A stretch of 64,000 nucleotides of DNA, taken from positions 124,001-188,000 of the forward strand of contig CAVZTA010000005.1 of NCBI GenBank assembly GCA_963778025.1, given 5' to 3'. The DNA comes from CAVZTA01 sp963778025. Lineage in GTDB: Bacteria; Chloroflexota; Limnocylindria; Limnocylindrales; CSP1-4. The notes under the pieces were generated by a model. The model saw only the letters and a list, made by a program, of their open reading frames with translations, made no database searches and had not been told where the DNA came from. Position numbers and translations under genes: made by a program. Of the stretch, positions 8,595-18,982 are shown one piece after another. How positions within the stretch are numbered: position 1 is the first letter of the stretch; every line of letters starts with the position of its first letter.

Positions 8595-10241
8595 TCAGCC
8601 GGCGGCGAACGTCAGCCGATCGACGGCCTCGCCGGTGATGGCATCGGCCGTCTCGCGGTCCGCTGCCCGGCCCCGGACGGAGACCGCGTAGTACAGCGCC
8701 GCCGACGACGATCAGGCGATCACGAGGGTCTCGAACAGCGGGCCAGGCTCGGCATCCCCGCGATCTCGTTGCCGAATGGCTTGATGAAGGTGTCGATGGT
8801 CGGGTTCGTGATCGCCCGGCCAGTCGTCCCGAAGTTGCCGAAGAGCCCCGGGTCTGCCAGATGGCGATATTGATGAGCATCAGCCCGCCGTAGAGCCAGG
8901 GCCAGGATGTTCACGAGCTTGCCCCATCGGCCGAGGCTGAACCACGCCTTCTGGTGGGGCCAGCCGCGGAACGGCGCGCGGCGAGCACGCCGATGTTGCA
9001 CAGCAGGTAGCTCAGGTAGATCAGGCCGGTGGCGGCGATCGACACCGAGAAACCACCGCCGGGCCCGATGACGAGGATCGGGATCGCCGCCAGGACGCCC
9101 ACGGCGATGGCTGCGTTGGCGGGCGTCTGGAACCGCGAGTTGACGCGTGCTCCAGGTACTGCCCAGCGGCAGGTGCCGGTCACGGCTCATCGAGAACATC
9201 ATCCGCGTCGCCGCGCCCTGGATGGCCAGGGTGCACACGAAGACCGAGGTCAGGATGATGAACAGGTAGAGCTCGCCGAACGGTGATGCCGGCGACGATC
9301 TCGTAGGTCAAGGTCGCGGTGATGTGTCGGCGATCGGGAAGGCCTGGCCCCGCGATCGCGTCGGGCACGCCCGGGATGGCCAGGATCACCGCGAGCAGGA
9401 AGACGGTGCCGACGATGCCCGAGACGCGCGACCGACCAGAGGACGCCGCGCGGCGCCTGGCGGGTCGCGTCGAGCGTCTCCTCGCCGAACGTGCCGGCCG
9501 TGTCGAAGCCGTAGATCACGAACATGGCCATGAACATGCCGAGCGCGAACGCCGGCAGGTACTGGCCGCCGGTCGCCTGCTCCGTACCGGCCGTGTCGGT
9601 CAGGATCGACGGCGGATTGTCGTTGGCGAAGAACAGGAGGATGAGCGCGAACACGAGCATCCCCAGGATCTCGGTGCCGACGCCGATGTTGTTGAGGAGC
9701 GAGAGGAGGCGGACGCCGTAGGCGTTGATCAGGGTCGTGATGATGAGCGTCACGATCGCGATGAACGTGAACATCGTCGTCAGGCCGGTGGGTCCTTGGA
9801 CTCGAGGAAGTCCTCGGTCTGCCACGATGAACCCGTCGATGACGTACGCGACGATGACGGCGACCGCGGTGACGGTCACGACCTGGGCCCAGAAGTAGAA
9901 CCAGCCGGTGAACCAGCCGAGGCCGCGGTTCGACAGCCGCTTCGACCACTGGTAGATCGAGCCCGCCACCGGGAAGTGGCTCGCGAGCTCCGCGAACACC
10001 AGCGCGACGATGAACTGGCCGATGATGACGATGGGCCACGACCAGAAGAACGCCGGACCGGCCTGGCTCAGGCCGACGCCGAAGTTGCCGTAGGTCCCGT
10101 CGAGACGCTGATGAAGCTGAACGCGATCGCGAAGTTCGACAGGAACCCGAGGGTCCGTCGAAGCTCCGGCTTGATCCCCAGCGACCGAAGGTGGGCATCG
10201 TCCTTCGCCGCCTGGTCCGAGCTCTGCAGGGCATCCGCCAC
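8595..10241 (-). pseudogene. APC-superfamily amino-acid/choline permease, disrupted by many indels
   Basis: Pieces of one ~550-aa, 12-helix transporter can be followed through all three frames. The order is LGIKPELRRTLGFLSNFAIA, then VFAELASHFPVAGSIYQWSK, LINAYGVRLLSLLNNIGVGT, LGMFMAMFVIYGFDTAGTFG, VCTLAIQGAATRMMFSMSRD, LAAIPILVIGPGGGFSVS and finally ITGEAVDRLTFAAG before the stop. It resembles the ACT (GABA/amino acid/choline) branch. Shifts fall near 10098, 9825, 9795, 9430, 9283, 9155, 8975, 8900 and at least twice between 8720 and 8860: about ten in 1.65 kb. GTG at 10241 is chosen for the GGAGGGAGG 5 bases before it. Either the assembly is poor here or the gene is really dead. Confidence 0.8.
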
Positions 10242-10444
10242 GAGGGCCTCCCTCCTCCCAACCTCCGCACCAGCGGGGTGCGGGCCGCTCACCTGGAAGG
10301 AACGCTTGGACGCGTGGGCTCGAGCTAGGCGCGCTGTCCTTCAGCCCCTCGTCGCGCCGGACCCGGGCGGCACGATACGGCGGGCCCCGAGGCGAGTCAA
10401 CGGCCCGGGGCGGCGGGCGGGAACGGCTGCGGGGCGATCGATCG

Positions 10445-11549
10445 CTACGGGTCGAGGCGGTAGAAGCGGAACGCCTCGTGCTCGATGGGCAGGATCGTCA
10501 CATCGGAGAAGCCGGCGTCCATCGCATAGCGCCGGACGGTGGCCGGCCGCATGACCGTCCCGGTCCCCGCCGAGGGCTGGTCGACGAGACCGTTGGCGAG
10601 GCAGAAGAACACGCTGTAGCCGTACATCACGCGGTCGATGTCGTTGGCCGGGGCCTCGAATGCCTCGGCGACGTTCTCGTCCATCACGAGCACGGCGCCA
10701 CCGGGAGCGAGGAGGCGCCGGGCGGCCTCGAGCACCTCGACCGGACGCGACATGTCGTGGAGCGCCTCGAAGATCGTGACCAGGTCGTAGCGGCCATCGA
10801 GATCGTTCCGTCCGGCGTCGACGAGATGGAATCGGAGCCGCGTGTCGTCCGCACCTTCGCGGGCGGCGTTGGCACGCGCCTTGGCGATCGATCTGCGCGT
10901 CGATGTCGAGCCCGTCGACGCGGCTGTTGGGGTAGCCCGCGGCCATCGCGATGGCCGACCAGCCGGTGCCGGTCGCGACGTCCGCCACACGGCCGCCGGT
11001 CTGGAGCCGAGCGTGGATATCGGGGATGGCCGGGAGCCACTCCTGCGTGAGCAGGTGGCGGAACACGGGCCGGTTGGCCAGCTCCTGCGCCTCGATGAGA
11101 CCCGGGTACACCGGCCATTCGACGCCTTCGCCGGTGCGGTAGGCGGCGGCGATCGCGGGCAGCATCAGGCCGGCCGCCCCGACGGCCCGGATCATCGGCG
11201 CGGCGGTGCCCAGGCTGTCGGGATCGAGGAGGGCCTCGGCGTGGCCGGCCGGGAGCGTGAAGCGGCGGACGTCGGGTTCGGCGGTCGCGTCATCGACCTC
11301 GAGGATGCCGGTCGCGGCCTGCTGCTCCAGCCATTCGCGGGCGTACCGGGCGTCGGTGCCGGTCGACTTCGCGAGCTGGGGCGCGGTCATCGCGCCGTGG
11401 TCCGTGAGCGCCTGGTAGAACCCGAGCTCGAGGCCGAGCTGCGCTGCGAGCAGGTCCCACGCGCCGAGCGTGGCCTCGAACAGGCGACCGGTGAGCGCAT
11501 CGCGACGGGCGAGCTCGTCTGCGGACAGGGACGGGGTCGACACGGTCAT
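10445..11549 (-). CDS. SAM-dependent methyltransferase with N-terminal winged-helix domain, frameshifted
   Basis: The N-terminal ~120 residues (LFEATLGAWDLLAAQLGLEL...AREWLEQQAATGIL) look like the dimerisation/winged-helix part of small-molecule methyltransferases. The SAM-binding motif I is RVADVATGTGWSAIAMA, motif II VDGLDID, and IFEALHDMSRPVEVLEAARR plus LLAPGGAVLVMDE are post-motif strands. One frame change near 10895 (after GLDID) joins to AKARANAAREGADDTRL; with it repaired the protein is ~368 aa. GGAGG lies 8 bases before the ATG. The methyl acceptor is unknown, and the gene stands alone between a permease and an aminotransferase. Confidence 0.8.
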
Positions 11550-11679
11550 GCGGGAGACCTCCGAGTGACGGGACGCCGGGCAGCGCCGATGGCGGGTCTC
11601 CTCCGACGGCTCGGCGGATGGTACCCGGCCGACGTCGGGGCGCCAACGGCGACGGGGAAGGTGCGGCCAGGGCGTGCCG

Positions 11680-12894
11680 TCAGGCGACGGCGGCCGGCTC
11701 CCGCATCACCGCGGCCAGCGCGCGACACACCGGCCCGAGGTTCGCCTGCGTGATCCCGGCGACGTTCACGCGGCCGGCGCCGACGACGTAGATCGCGAAC
11801 TCGTCGCGGAGCCGCTGGACCTGTTCCGTCGACAGCCCGAGCAGCGAGAACATCCCGCGCTGCCGGAACAGGCCCTCGTGGTCGCCCGGCGCGCCGGCGT
11901 CTCGGAGGCCGTCGACGAGCGCGCGCCGGTTCGAGGCGATGCGGCCGCGCATCATCGTGACCTCGCCTTCCCAGCGGGCCCGGAGCTCGGGGTCGGCGAA
12001 GACGGTCGCGACGATCTCGCCGCCGTGGGCGGGCGGGTTGGAGTAGTTCGCCCGGACGACCTGCTTGGCATGGCTCAGGAGCGTCTTGGCGTCGTCCGCG
12101 TCCGCGGTGACCAGGGTCAGTGCGCCGACCCGCTCGTCGTAGAGGGCGAAGTTCTTGGAGAAGCTCGAGGCGATGAGGAGCTCGCGCGCTCGGTCCATGA
12201 GCGTGAGCAGCCCGGCGCGATCCTCGGCCAGGCCGTCGCCGAAGCCCTGGTACGCGAAGTCGACGAGCGGCAGCAGGTCCCGCCGCGCCACGACGTCGGC
12301 GATCCGCCGCCACTGATCGGGCGTCGGGTCGATCCCGGTCGGGTTATGACAGCAGGCGTGCAGGCAGACGAGATCGCCCGGTGCGGCGTCCTCCAGCGTG
12401 GCCAGCATGCCGTCGAGATCGAGCGTCCCATCCTCGCCGAGGTATGGGTACTGCCGCGTCGCCAGCGCGGCGGCGCCGAACACCTGCGGGTGGTTCGGCC
12501 AGGTCGGCGTGCTCAGCCAGACGGTGGCATCGGGACGGATCCGGTGGGCGAGGTCCGCCGCGACGCGCAGCGCGCCGGTGCCACCCGGAGCGTGGAGCGT
12601 CTCGACGCGCCCCTCCCCGATGGCCGGGTGGTCGGCGCCCAGGACGAGGGCACGGACCGTGGTGGTGTAGGCGGGGTCGCCCGCGATGGGCTTGTAGACC
12701 TTCGTCGTCTGGGCCAGGAGGATCCGGCCCTCGGCCTCCCGCACCACATCGAGGATCGGCGTCTTGCCCGTCTCGTCGACGTACACGCCGGAGGCGAGGC
12801 TCACCTTCTCGGCTCGCGGGTCGGCGACGAACAGCTCGGTGAGGCCGAGGATGGGGTCGGCCGGGACGGGCGTCAGCGCGGCGAAGGAGGGCAT
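11680..12894 (-). CDS. Class I aspartate/aromatic-amino-acid aminotransferase
   Basis: 404 aa, intact and of normal length for the AspC/TyrB subfamily. The N-terminus ADPILGLTELFVADPR and KVSLASGVYVDETGKTP are characteristic. PLP contacts: Asn184 (HNPTG), Asp212 and Tyr215 (VDFAYQGFG), and the Schiff-base Lys247 in SSFSKNFALYDERVGAL. It interconverts aspartate/oxaloacetate or aromatic amino and oxo acids with glutamate/2-oxoglutarate; which one cannot be told by eye. No Shine-Dalgarno is visible. Instead TACCAT sits 6 bases upstream of the ATG, as in leaderless transcripts. It lies downstream of the aldolase gene on the same strand, with a 192-bp gap. Confidence 0.9.
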   Translation of the reverse strand: MPSFAALTPVPADPILGLTELFVADPRAEKVSLASGVYVDETGKTPILDVVREAEGRILLAQTTKVYKPIAGDPAYTTTVRALVLGADHPAIGEGRVETLHAPGGTGALRVAADLAHRIRPDATVWLSTPTWPNHPQVFGAAALATRQYPYLGEDGTLDLDGMLATLEDAAPGDLVCLHACCHNPTGIDPTPDQWRRIADVVARRDLLPLVDFAYQGFGDGLAEDRAGLLTLMDRARELLIASSFSKNFALYDERVGALTLVTADADDAKTLLSHAKQVVRANYSNPPAHGGEIVATVFADPELRARWEGEVTMMRGRIASNRRALVDGLRDAGAPGDHEGLFRQRGMFSLLGLSTEQVQRLRDEFAIYVVGAGRVNVAGITQANLGPVCRALAAVMREPAAVA

Positions 12895-13086
12895 GTCGCG
12901 ATGGTACGGCGAAGGGCGTTCGGACGGGGTCGCGCGGCGGCGGCGTAGCGGATCCGGATCTGCGTCCCTCCCGCCCAGCAGTCGGATCGCTCACATCCCG
13001 GCCGAGCCCGCTGGTCACACACCGGATCCGTGCCCTGCGGGCAGCGTGACGAGCGAGCGCACGCAGGGGAACGAGCAGCCGGCTCG

Positions 13087-14506
13087 CTACCGCGCGGTCG
13101 CCGCGGCGCCCTTCGAGCGCATCCGGGAGCGGGCGGTGCGTCTCGATCGGGTGGACGTACCGGTCGACCATCCCGCGCGACCCGTTGACACCGAGCTCGG
13201 TGAACAGGAACGCGACCTTCGAGTACTGCGCGGCAAGGATCTCGTCCTTGGTGGCCAGGTCCCAGAGCTGCCGCTTGAACGGCCCGATCGCCTTCTTGCG
13301 CGTCGTATAGATGAACTGCTGCTCGGTCTGGTCGGGCTTGCGCTCGTCGGCAGCGTTCGCCTCGCACCACTGCTCGATGTCGCGATGGAGCGACTGGGGG
13401 AACGCCGGGTGCTCGTAGAGCGCGTTCTGGAACCCCGTCGCGAGGTGGATCTCCGCCGCCTCGACCGCCGGGAAGTGATGGAACAGCTCATCGGGCAGCG
13501 TCGAGGCACCGTGCTGGACGGCACCCGCCAGCCCGTACGTCCGCGCCACATCACCCAGCCGCCGGAGCACGTCGAAGTCGAGCTTGACCTCCGCCACGCC
13601 GCCACCGGGCAGCGGGACGCCACCGTGTGACGTCCCCGTCTGCACGCTGACCTTCGAGATCCCCCGAGCGCCCGGCGCCCGCCGCTCCAGCTCGCCGAAA
13701 TAGCCGTCCAGATACGCCCGCAGCTCGTCGACCGTGGAGTTCTCCTTGCCGACCTCGCCGATCTCGCCGCCGACACTCACGGTGTCGCCCGACGCATGCT
13801 CCGCCTCGAGGCTCCGGATGAGCGCCGTGAGCTCGGCGGCGCGGACGTAGTTCTCGCGCTGCTGCTCGTCGGTCGTGGGCTTCGAAAGGTCGACGAGGGT
13901 CGAGCTGTCGATGTCGATGTTGCGATAGCCCGCCTCGAGCGCCATCCGGCATGCCCGCCGGATCTCCTCGGTCATGGACTCGGGGTCGGCCGCGTACTTC
14001 TTGGCGTTGAACTGGTAATGGTCGCCCTGGATGAACACGGGATGCCGCCACCCAGCCGCGATCGCACCTGCGAGGACGGCGGTCGAGTAGTCGATGGGCC
14101 GCTGGAACGTGTAGGTCTGCTCCGAGCGCGCCAGCTCGAAGATCACCGCGCCCACATCGGCCTTGGTCGCCGCATCCAGGATCGTGCGCGCCATGTCGAA
14201 CGTCTGCGCGCGGATGTTGATCGCGGGGACGGTGAACCCGTGGACCTCCCCCCGGCCGCGCGCGTCGTAGAGCGCCTGGATGCTCGCCGACCGGGCGCCG
14301 AGGGCCTGCGACGCCTCCCACACGATCCAGCGCGCCGCCGCGATGGTCGATTTGTCCGTGCTGAACGCCGCCGTCCAGGCGAGATCGGCCGCGGCCTGAT
14401 CCCGGAAGCGCGACTCGTCGTCGACGATCAGCCGGTCAGCCTCGACATGCGCGATGCCGGACAGCGCGCCGATGAGCTCGGCGACGGACGAAGCGACGGT
14501 CGGCAT
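13087..14506 (-). CDS. Class II fructose-bisphosphate aldolase-like enzyme, C-terminal frame break
   Basis: ~470 aa with an extra N-terminal ~80-residue helical part before the TIM barrel. Zn2+/substrate signatures are GFTVPAINIRAQTFD, VFIQGDHYQFNAKKY (GDH), GGEIGEVGKENSTVDEL and VQHGASTLPDELFHHFP. This longer type cleaves fructose-1,6-bisphosphate or a related ketose bisphosphate to DHAP and an aldehyde. ATG at 14506 has AGGAGA 7 bases upstream. Near 13110 the main frame loses similarity and would read on for ~760 bases into the aminotransferase; a one-base shift reaches ...KGAAATAR and a stop at 13087, which I take as the true end. Confidence 0.8.
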
Positions 14507-14564
14507 GGGAGCGTCTCCTGCGGGGTTCGACCTCATCGTAGCCCGCAGCGACGTCCCAGCCGCA

Positions 14565-15047
14565 TCAACGGAAGGGCTTCACCACCATCAGGAAGACGAT
14601 CGCCACGATCAGCACGAAGAGGACCATCCCACCCTGGCGCAGCTTGGCCACCGTGGCCGGGATCTCGGGGTTCGGGCCGCCGGGGCCGGGCGGCGTCGAG
14701 GTCAGGGCGACGAGGTGTTCGCCGTTGCGACCCTGGACGAACGTGGCGAACAGCACGGCGATCACGTACAGGACGATGGCGATGTCGAGCCACAGGTTCT
14801 TCGTGAGGTCGAGGCCCAGCACCAGGATCATGGCGACGCCGGTGACGGCCATCGAGAGCGCCGCCGGCCGGACGAGCCGCTCGTTGACGCGGAGATTCAG
14901 GCGGGCGACGAAGTTCCCGTGCTGCGGCTCGGCGGCGGCCATCGGGCCGATGAGCGGCGCCGCGAAGCCGAAACCGAACGCGACGATCGCGCCCAGGATG
15001 TGGAGGAAGAGCAGCCACGGGAATAGCCAGGCAAGGTCCACGGACAC
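14565..15047 (-). CDS. Four-helix integral membrane protein (DUF2269-like)
   Basis: 160 aa with four predicted transmembrane segments near residues 8-32, 62-82, 85-105 and 138-157. The first, AWLFPWLLFLHILGAIVAFG, contains the Leu-His-Ile-Leu/Gly pattern seen in DUF2269 and related small membrane proteins whose histidines can face haem or metal. Function unknown. A GTG start is used at 15047, with GAGAGG 4-5 bases upstream. No operon partner is evident; the VWA gene upstream ends 82 bp away. Confidence 0.7.
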   Translation of the reverse strand: MSVDLAWLFPWLLFLHILGAIVAFGFGFAAPLIGPMAAAEPQHGNFVARLNLRVNERLVRPAALSMAVTGVAMILVLGLDLTKNLWLDIAIVLYVIAVLFATFVQGRNGEHLVALTSTPPGPGGPNPEIPATVAKLRQGGMVLFVLIVAIVFLMVVKPFR

Positions 15048-15129
15048 ACCCTCTCTTCGCCGCGTGACGGAAGCGGCTCTCGTCTCCGGACTCTACCGAG
15101 CGCGAGGCGCGCCGTTGCGGCCGCGGCGC

Positions 15130-17337
15130 TCAAACGACGTGCTTCGTCCGCCGGCTGACGAAATCGACCAGGACGTACTCGCCGAGGCGCTCCGGCGAGG
15201 CGTAGAACGCGCGCCCCCGGTTCAACCGGGTGACCAGCGCGACGAATTCGGCCAGCGCGCGTGACCGCTCGAGCATGAAGGTGTTGATCGTGATGCCCTC
15301 GCGGGTGCAGCGATCGACCTCGCGGAGGGTCTCCTGGATCGTGCGCCGGGTCGGCGGGTAGCTGAACTCGACCTGGCCGTCCTCGAAGTGGGCGGTCGGC
15401 TCACCGTCGGTGATGACGATGATCTCCTTGTTGGCGCTCCGCTCCCGCGCCAGGATCCGGCGCGCCAGCAGCAGCCCGTGCTGCAGGTTCGTGCCGTACT
15501 CGTAGCCGTGCCAGGTCAGCTCGGCGAGCGCCTGCGGCTTCAGCTCCCGCGCGTAGTACGCGAACCCGACGACCGAGAGGTGGTCGCGCGGGTACTGCGT
15601 CCGGATCAGCGTCTCGAGCGCGATGGCGACCTTCTTCGCGGCCACGAAGCAGCCGCGCAGCAGCATCGAGCGGCTCATGTCGACCAGCAGGACCGTGGAC
15701 GCCGAGGTGAGCCGCTCCGTCCGCTTCACGGCGAAGTCGTCGCCCGTCAGGCGGATGGACCGGCCGGCTCGCCGGGCCGGGGCGTTCTCCTCGCGCATGA
15801 GGGCGTTCGCCAGCGTCTCGCGGAGGTCGAGGTGGAACGGGTCGCCGAACTCGTACGGCTTCGCCGTCTCCTCGGGCTCACCGCCACGTCCCGCCCGATC
15901 CAGACGGTGCCCTCCGAAGGCGTCCTTGCGCAGGCGGGCGAACAGGTCGTCGAGGACCTTGCGCCCGATCCGGCGCGCGCCGCGTGGCGTGAGCTCCATC
16001 CGGTCCCCGTGCCGCTCGAGATAGCCCGCCGCTTCCAGGACCTGCGCGAGGTCGTCGAGCGCGTTGAGGTCCCGCACCGAGTCGTCGCCCAGGAGGTCGC
16101 GGACGTCGCTCCGGTCGAGCGCGGTGAGATCGCCGGGCGTTTCGACACCCTCGAGCGCCGCTTCGAGCGAGTCCATCGCGGCCAGCCGCTCGAGCTGCTC
16201 CAGCGCACCTTCGAGACCCATCTGCTGGTCGCCGCCGAACCGGACGCGTTCCCCCAATCCACCCGGCAACAGCTGATCGAGGTTCGCGCCCAGCTGCGCG
16301 AGGTCCCAGCGCAGGCGGTCATCGCGAAGCAGCGCGTCGATGGTCGACTGGAGCTCCGCCCGCTGCTCGGGGGACAGCGACCGGAGCAGCGACTGGACGG
16401 CGGCCATCCGCTCGGCCAGCTGTTCGATGATGTCGTCGAGCGTCTCCGCGCCCGGGAAGAACTGGCCGTGCTTGGCGAGGAACTCGCCGATGTCACGGCG
16501 GCTCGGCTCGTCGCCGGACAGGCGCTGCTCGAGGAGCTTGTTGAGGTCGCGGACCATGTCGCGCTGCGGCGCGAGGTCCTCCGGCGTCATCGACTTCAGG
16601 GCATCCGACATGCCGTCCATGTAGCGGTCGAGGACGCTCTTGCGAAGGCGGTCGAGCAGGGCGTCGAAACGCTCGTGGGCGTTGGGATCGAGGAACTCGT
16701 AGTCCTGGAGCTGGCGGATCCGGCCGCCGACATCGGGCGGCAGCTGGTCCAGGCGTTCGAGCCGGCTCGCGGCCACGTCGCGGAGCATCCGGCGAAGGGC
16801 GGGGTCGACGTTCGGTGGCGTCGGCGTCGGTGAGGCCGAAGGAGAAGCCCCTGACGATGACGGCGCGGTCGACGCGTCGGGATCGGTCGGAGGAGGCTGC
16901 TGCGGCGCCGGGGCGTCGGGGCGGCTTCCTTCCTCCATCCGTCGTTCGACGCCCGCACGTTCCTCGGCGACGATCGATTCGAGCTCCTCGCGCACATCAG
17001 CCAGCGGATCGCCCAGGTCGTGCTGCTCCAGCAGCTCCTCGCGCCGCCGCCGCAGGCGCTCGAGGAGGTCCTGCAGTCCCGGCAGGTCGTTGCGCGACGG
17101 GTCGCCCGAGCGCCAGCCGCGCTCCATCAGGCGCCGCAGCGCCTCGGCGACATCGCCTTCCTCGAGCAGGTCGTCGGCCAGAGCCTCGACGATCTCATCG
17201 GCCGTGAGGTCGGGCACCGACTGGGAGCCGTCCCAGCGCGAGAAGCGCGCGTCGCGGGCCGGCCGGGTGAGGTCGTCGGCCGGCGGGCGCGGACGCGCAT
17301 CGGCGACGTGCCGCCGGTCCGGCGAGTAGAAGGTCAC
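15130..17337 (-). CDS. VWA-domain protein, partner of the adjacent AAA+ ATPase
   Basis: 735 aa. A long Asp/Glu/Arg-rich helical N-terminal two-thirds, with a Ser/Pro/Thr linker around residues 145-180, precedes a C-terminal von Willebrand A domain. The MIDAS motif is DMSRS at 553-557, with downstream VITDGEPTAHF near 640. VWA proteins paired with MoxR or Mg-chelatase-I type ATPases act as metal-dependent adaptors for insertion or remodelling, as in ChlD/ChlI and RavA-ViaA; that pairing is present here. GTG start at 17337, 57 bp after the ATPase gene. No Mg-chelatase H subunit or chlorophyll genes are visible, so a generic chaperone role is more likely than chelation. Confidence 0.85.
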   Translation of the reverse strand: MTFYSPDRRHVADARPRPPADDLTRPARDARFSRWDGSQSVPDLTADEIVEALADDLLEEGDVAEALRRLMERGWRSGDPSRNDLPGLQDLLERLRRRREELLEQHDLGDPLADVREELESIVAEERAGVERRMEEGSRPDAPAPQQPPPTDPDASTAPSSSGASPSASPTPTPPNVDPALRRMLRDVAASRLERLDQLPPDVGGRIRQLQDYEFLDPNAHERFDALLDRLRKSVLDRYMDGMSDALKSMTPEDLAPQRDMVRDLNKLLEQRLSGDEPSRRDIGEFLAKHGQFFPGAETLDDIIEQLAERMAAVQSLLRSLSPEQRAELQSTIDALLRDDRLRWDLAQLGANLDQLLPGGLGERVRFGGDQQMGLEGALEQLERLAAMDSLEAALEGVETPGDLTALDRSDVRDLLGDDSVRDLNALDDLAQVLEAAGYLERHGDRMELTPRGARRIGRKVLDDLFARLRKDAFGGHRLDRAGRGGEPEETAKPYEFGDPFHLDLRETLANALMREENAPARRAGRSIRLTGDDFAVKRTERLTSASTVLLVDMSRSMLLRGCFVAAKKVAIALETLIRTQYPRDHLSVVGFAYYARELKPQALAELTWHGYEYGTNLQHGLLLARRILARERSANKEIIVITDGEPTAHFEDGQVEFSYPPTRRTIQETLREVDRCTREGITINTFMLERSRALAEFVALVTRLNRGRAFYASPERLGEYVLVDFVSRRTKHVV

Positions 17338-17394
17338 GGTCGCGACCGCCCGCTCATCGGCGGGCGGCGGCTGCCCGAGGGTCAGGCTTGGCGC

Positions 17395-18834
17395 TCATCG
17401 CCGGTAGACGACCCCCACCGCTCCGCGGTCCTTGTTCAGCCGGCGCTGGAGATGGAGTCCCTCGAGCAGGAACTCGACGCCGGACGCGACGAGCGCGGGC
17501 TCCGCGGCGCCATCGGCGGCATCGAGCGCTCCCAGCCTGCGCACCGCATCCTCGAGCCCGGGCACCTCGCGCATCCAGCGCACGTACTCGCGGGACGGGA
17601 CGCGCTCGCCGGTCTCCACGACCAGCCCCTCCTCGAATGCGCTGATCACGTCGTCGAGGCGGTCGACGCTCACGCGCCGATTGAACGTGGCGAACAGGGA
17701 CTTCGTGATCAGCCGCTCGACGACGCGCTCCTCGGGCGTGTCGTCGCCCACGGACTCCAGCTCGACCTTGCCGGCCGTCGAGGCCATGACCGCCCCGAGG
17801 TCCGAGATCCGGGGCGCCGCGACCGCTTCGCCCAGCCGCACCGCGCGCTTCAGCGCCGTGGCCTCCAGCACCTCCATGTTGGCCACGCTGACCCGGACCG
17901 AGACCCCGCTCCGTTGCGAGATCTCCGGCGAGCGGCGGGCGAGATGCGTGATCTCGGCGACCAGCTCCTCCATGAACGCGGGCACGACGATGGGCGGCGT
18001 GTCGCCCTCGGGGAAGCGCAGCTTCTCCTGGCGGACGATCGCGATCTCGTGGTCGAGCGTCTTCGGATAGTGCGTCCGGATCTGCGACCCGAGGCGGTCC
18101 TTGAGCGGCGTGATGATCCGGCCGCGGCTCGTGTAGTCCTCGGGGTTGGCGCTGGCGACGACGAACAGGTCGAGCGGCAGGCGGACGACGAAGCCGCGGA
18201 TCTGGACGTCACGCTCCTCGAGGATGTTGAGCAGGCCGACCTGGATGCGCTCGGCGAGGTCGGGCAGCTCGTTGAGGGCGAAGATGCCGCGGTTGGCGCG
18301 CGGGATGAGCCCGTAGTGGAGCGTCAGCTCGTCGGACAGATAGCGCCCTTCGGCGACGCGGATCGGGTCCACCTCGCCGATGAGGTCGGCGATGGTGATG
18401 TCCGGCGTGGCGAGCTTCTCGGCGTAGCGACGGTCACGCGGCAGCCAGTCGATGGGCGTGCGGTCGCCGTGCTCGTCCAGCGCGGCGCGCGCGGCGGGCG
18501 AGATCGGCGCCGTGGGATCGTCGTTGAGCTCGCCTCCGGCGACGATCGGCAACCACTCGTCGAGGAGGTTCACGAGACTTCGCGCGAGTCGCGTCTTGGC
18601 CTGTCCGCGCTCACCCAGGAAGACGAGATCCTGGCCGGCGAGGATCGCGTTCTCGACGCCCGGGATGACGGAGTCCTCGTAGCCCACGATGCCCGGGACG
18701 ATCTCGCCGCCCTCGGCCAGACGCGCCAGGAGGTTCGCGCGGAGCTCGGCCTTGACGGACCGGCTCCGCCAGCCGGATTCGCGCAGCTCGGCGAGGGTCG
18801 CCGGCAGATGGCGGGGGACGGACGGTCGATCCAC
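17395..18834 (-). CDS. MoxR/Mg-chelatase-subunit-I-like AAA+ ATPase
   Basis: ~479 aa. Walker A is LGERGQAKTR, an unusual variant: Gln-Ala instead of the usual Gly before Lys-Thr, with the lysine kept. GIFALNELPDLAERIQVGLL replaces the usual Walker B acidic pair with Asn-Glu, and ASANPEDYTSRGRIITPLKD is the sensor/Arg-finger region typical of BchI. The C-terminal ~150 residues are helical. GTG at 18834 (GGAG ~8 bases upstream) is preferred; an ATG at 18906 would add 24 residues without family resemblance. It probably powers the VWA protein just downstream. Confidence 0.85.
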   Translation of the reverse strand: MDRPSVPRHLPATLAELRESGWRSRSVKAELRANLLARLAEGGEIVPGIVGYEDSVIPGVENAILAGQDLVFLGERGQAKTRLARSLVNLLDEWLPIVAGGELNDDPTAPISPAARAALDEHGDRTPIDWLPRDRRYAEKLATPDITIADLIGEVDPIRVAEGRYLSDELTLHYGLIPRANRGIFALNELPDLAERIQVGLLNILEERDVQIRGFVVRLPLDLFVVASANPEDYTSRGRIITPLKDRLGSQIRTHYPKTLDHEIAIVRQEKLRFPEGDTPPIVVPAFMEELVAEITHLARRSPEISQRSGVSVRVSVANMEVLEATALKRAVRLGEAVAAPRISDLGAVMASTAGKVELESVGDDTPEERVVERLITKSLFATFNRRVSVDRLDDVISAFEEGLVVETGERVPSREYVRWMREVPGLEDAVRRLGALDAADGAAEPALVASGVEFLLEGLHLQRRLNKDRGAVGVVYRR

Positions 18835-18982
18835 GAGGTGGCTCCGCGACGCTGGGACGGGTCCCGAGGGGTTCAGGGACGTCTTCGCACGGTACGACCG
18901 GCCCAAGGGAGCGTCAAACGTGCCTGCGCCGTGGCGGCGCGTGCGCGCGCCGGAACGTGACCGTCCGGTCCCGGGCGGCGGC

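Noticed and set aside
12344..13086. Continuation of the aldolase frame for ~760 bases past 13087
   Set aside because: Similarity to aldolases stops near 13110 and the rest is antiparallel-frame noise within the aminotransferase gene; a one-base shift gives a stop at 13087.
15130..18834. Magnesium chelatase (ChlI/ChlD) for chlorophyll
   Set aside because: The AAA+/VWA pair is of that superfamily, but no H subunit or other bacteriochlorophyll genes are present and the P-loop is atypical.
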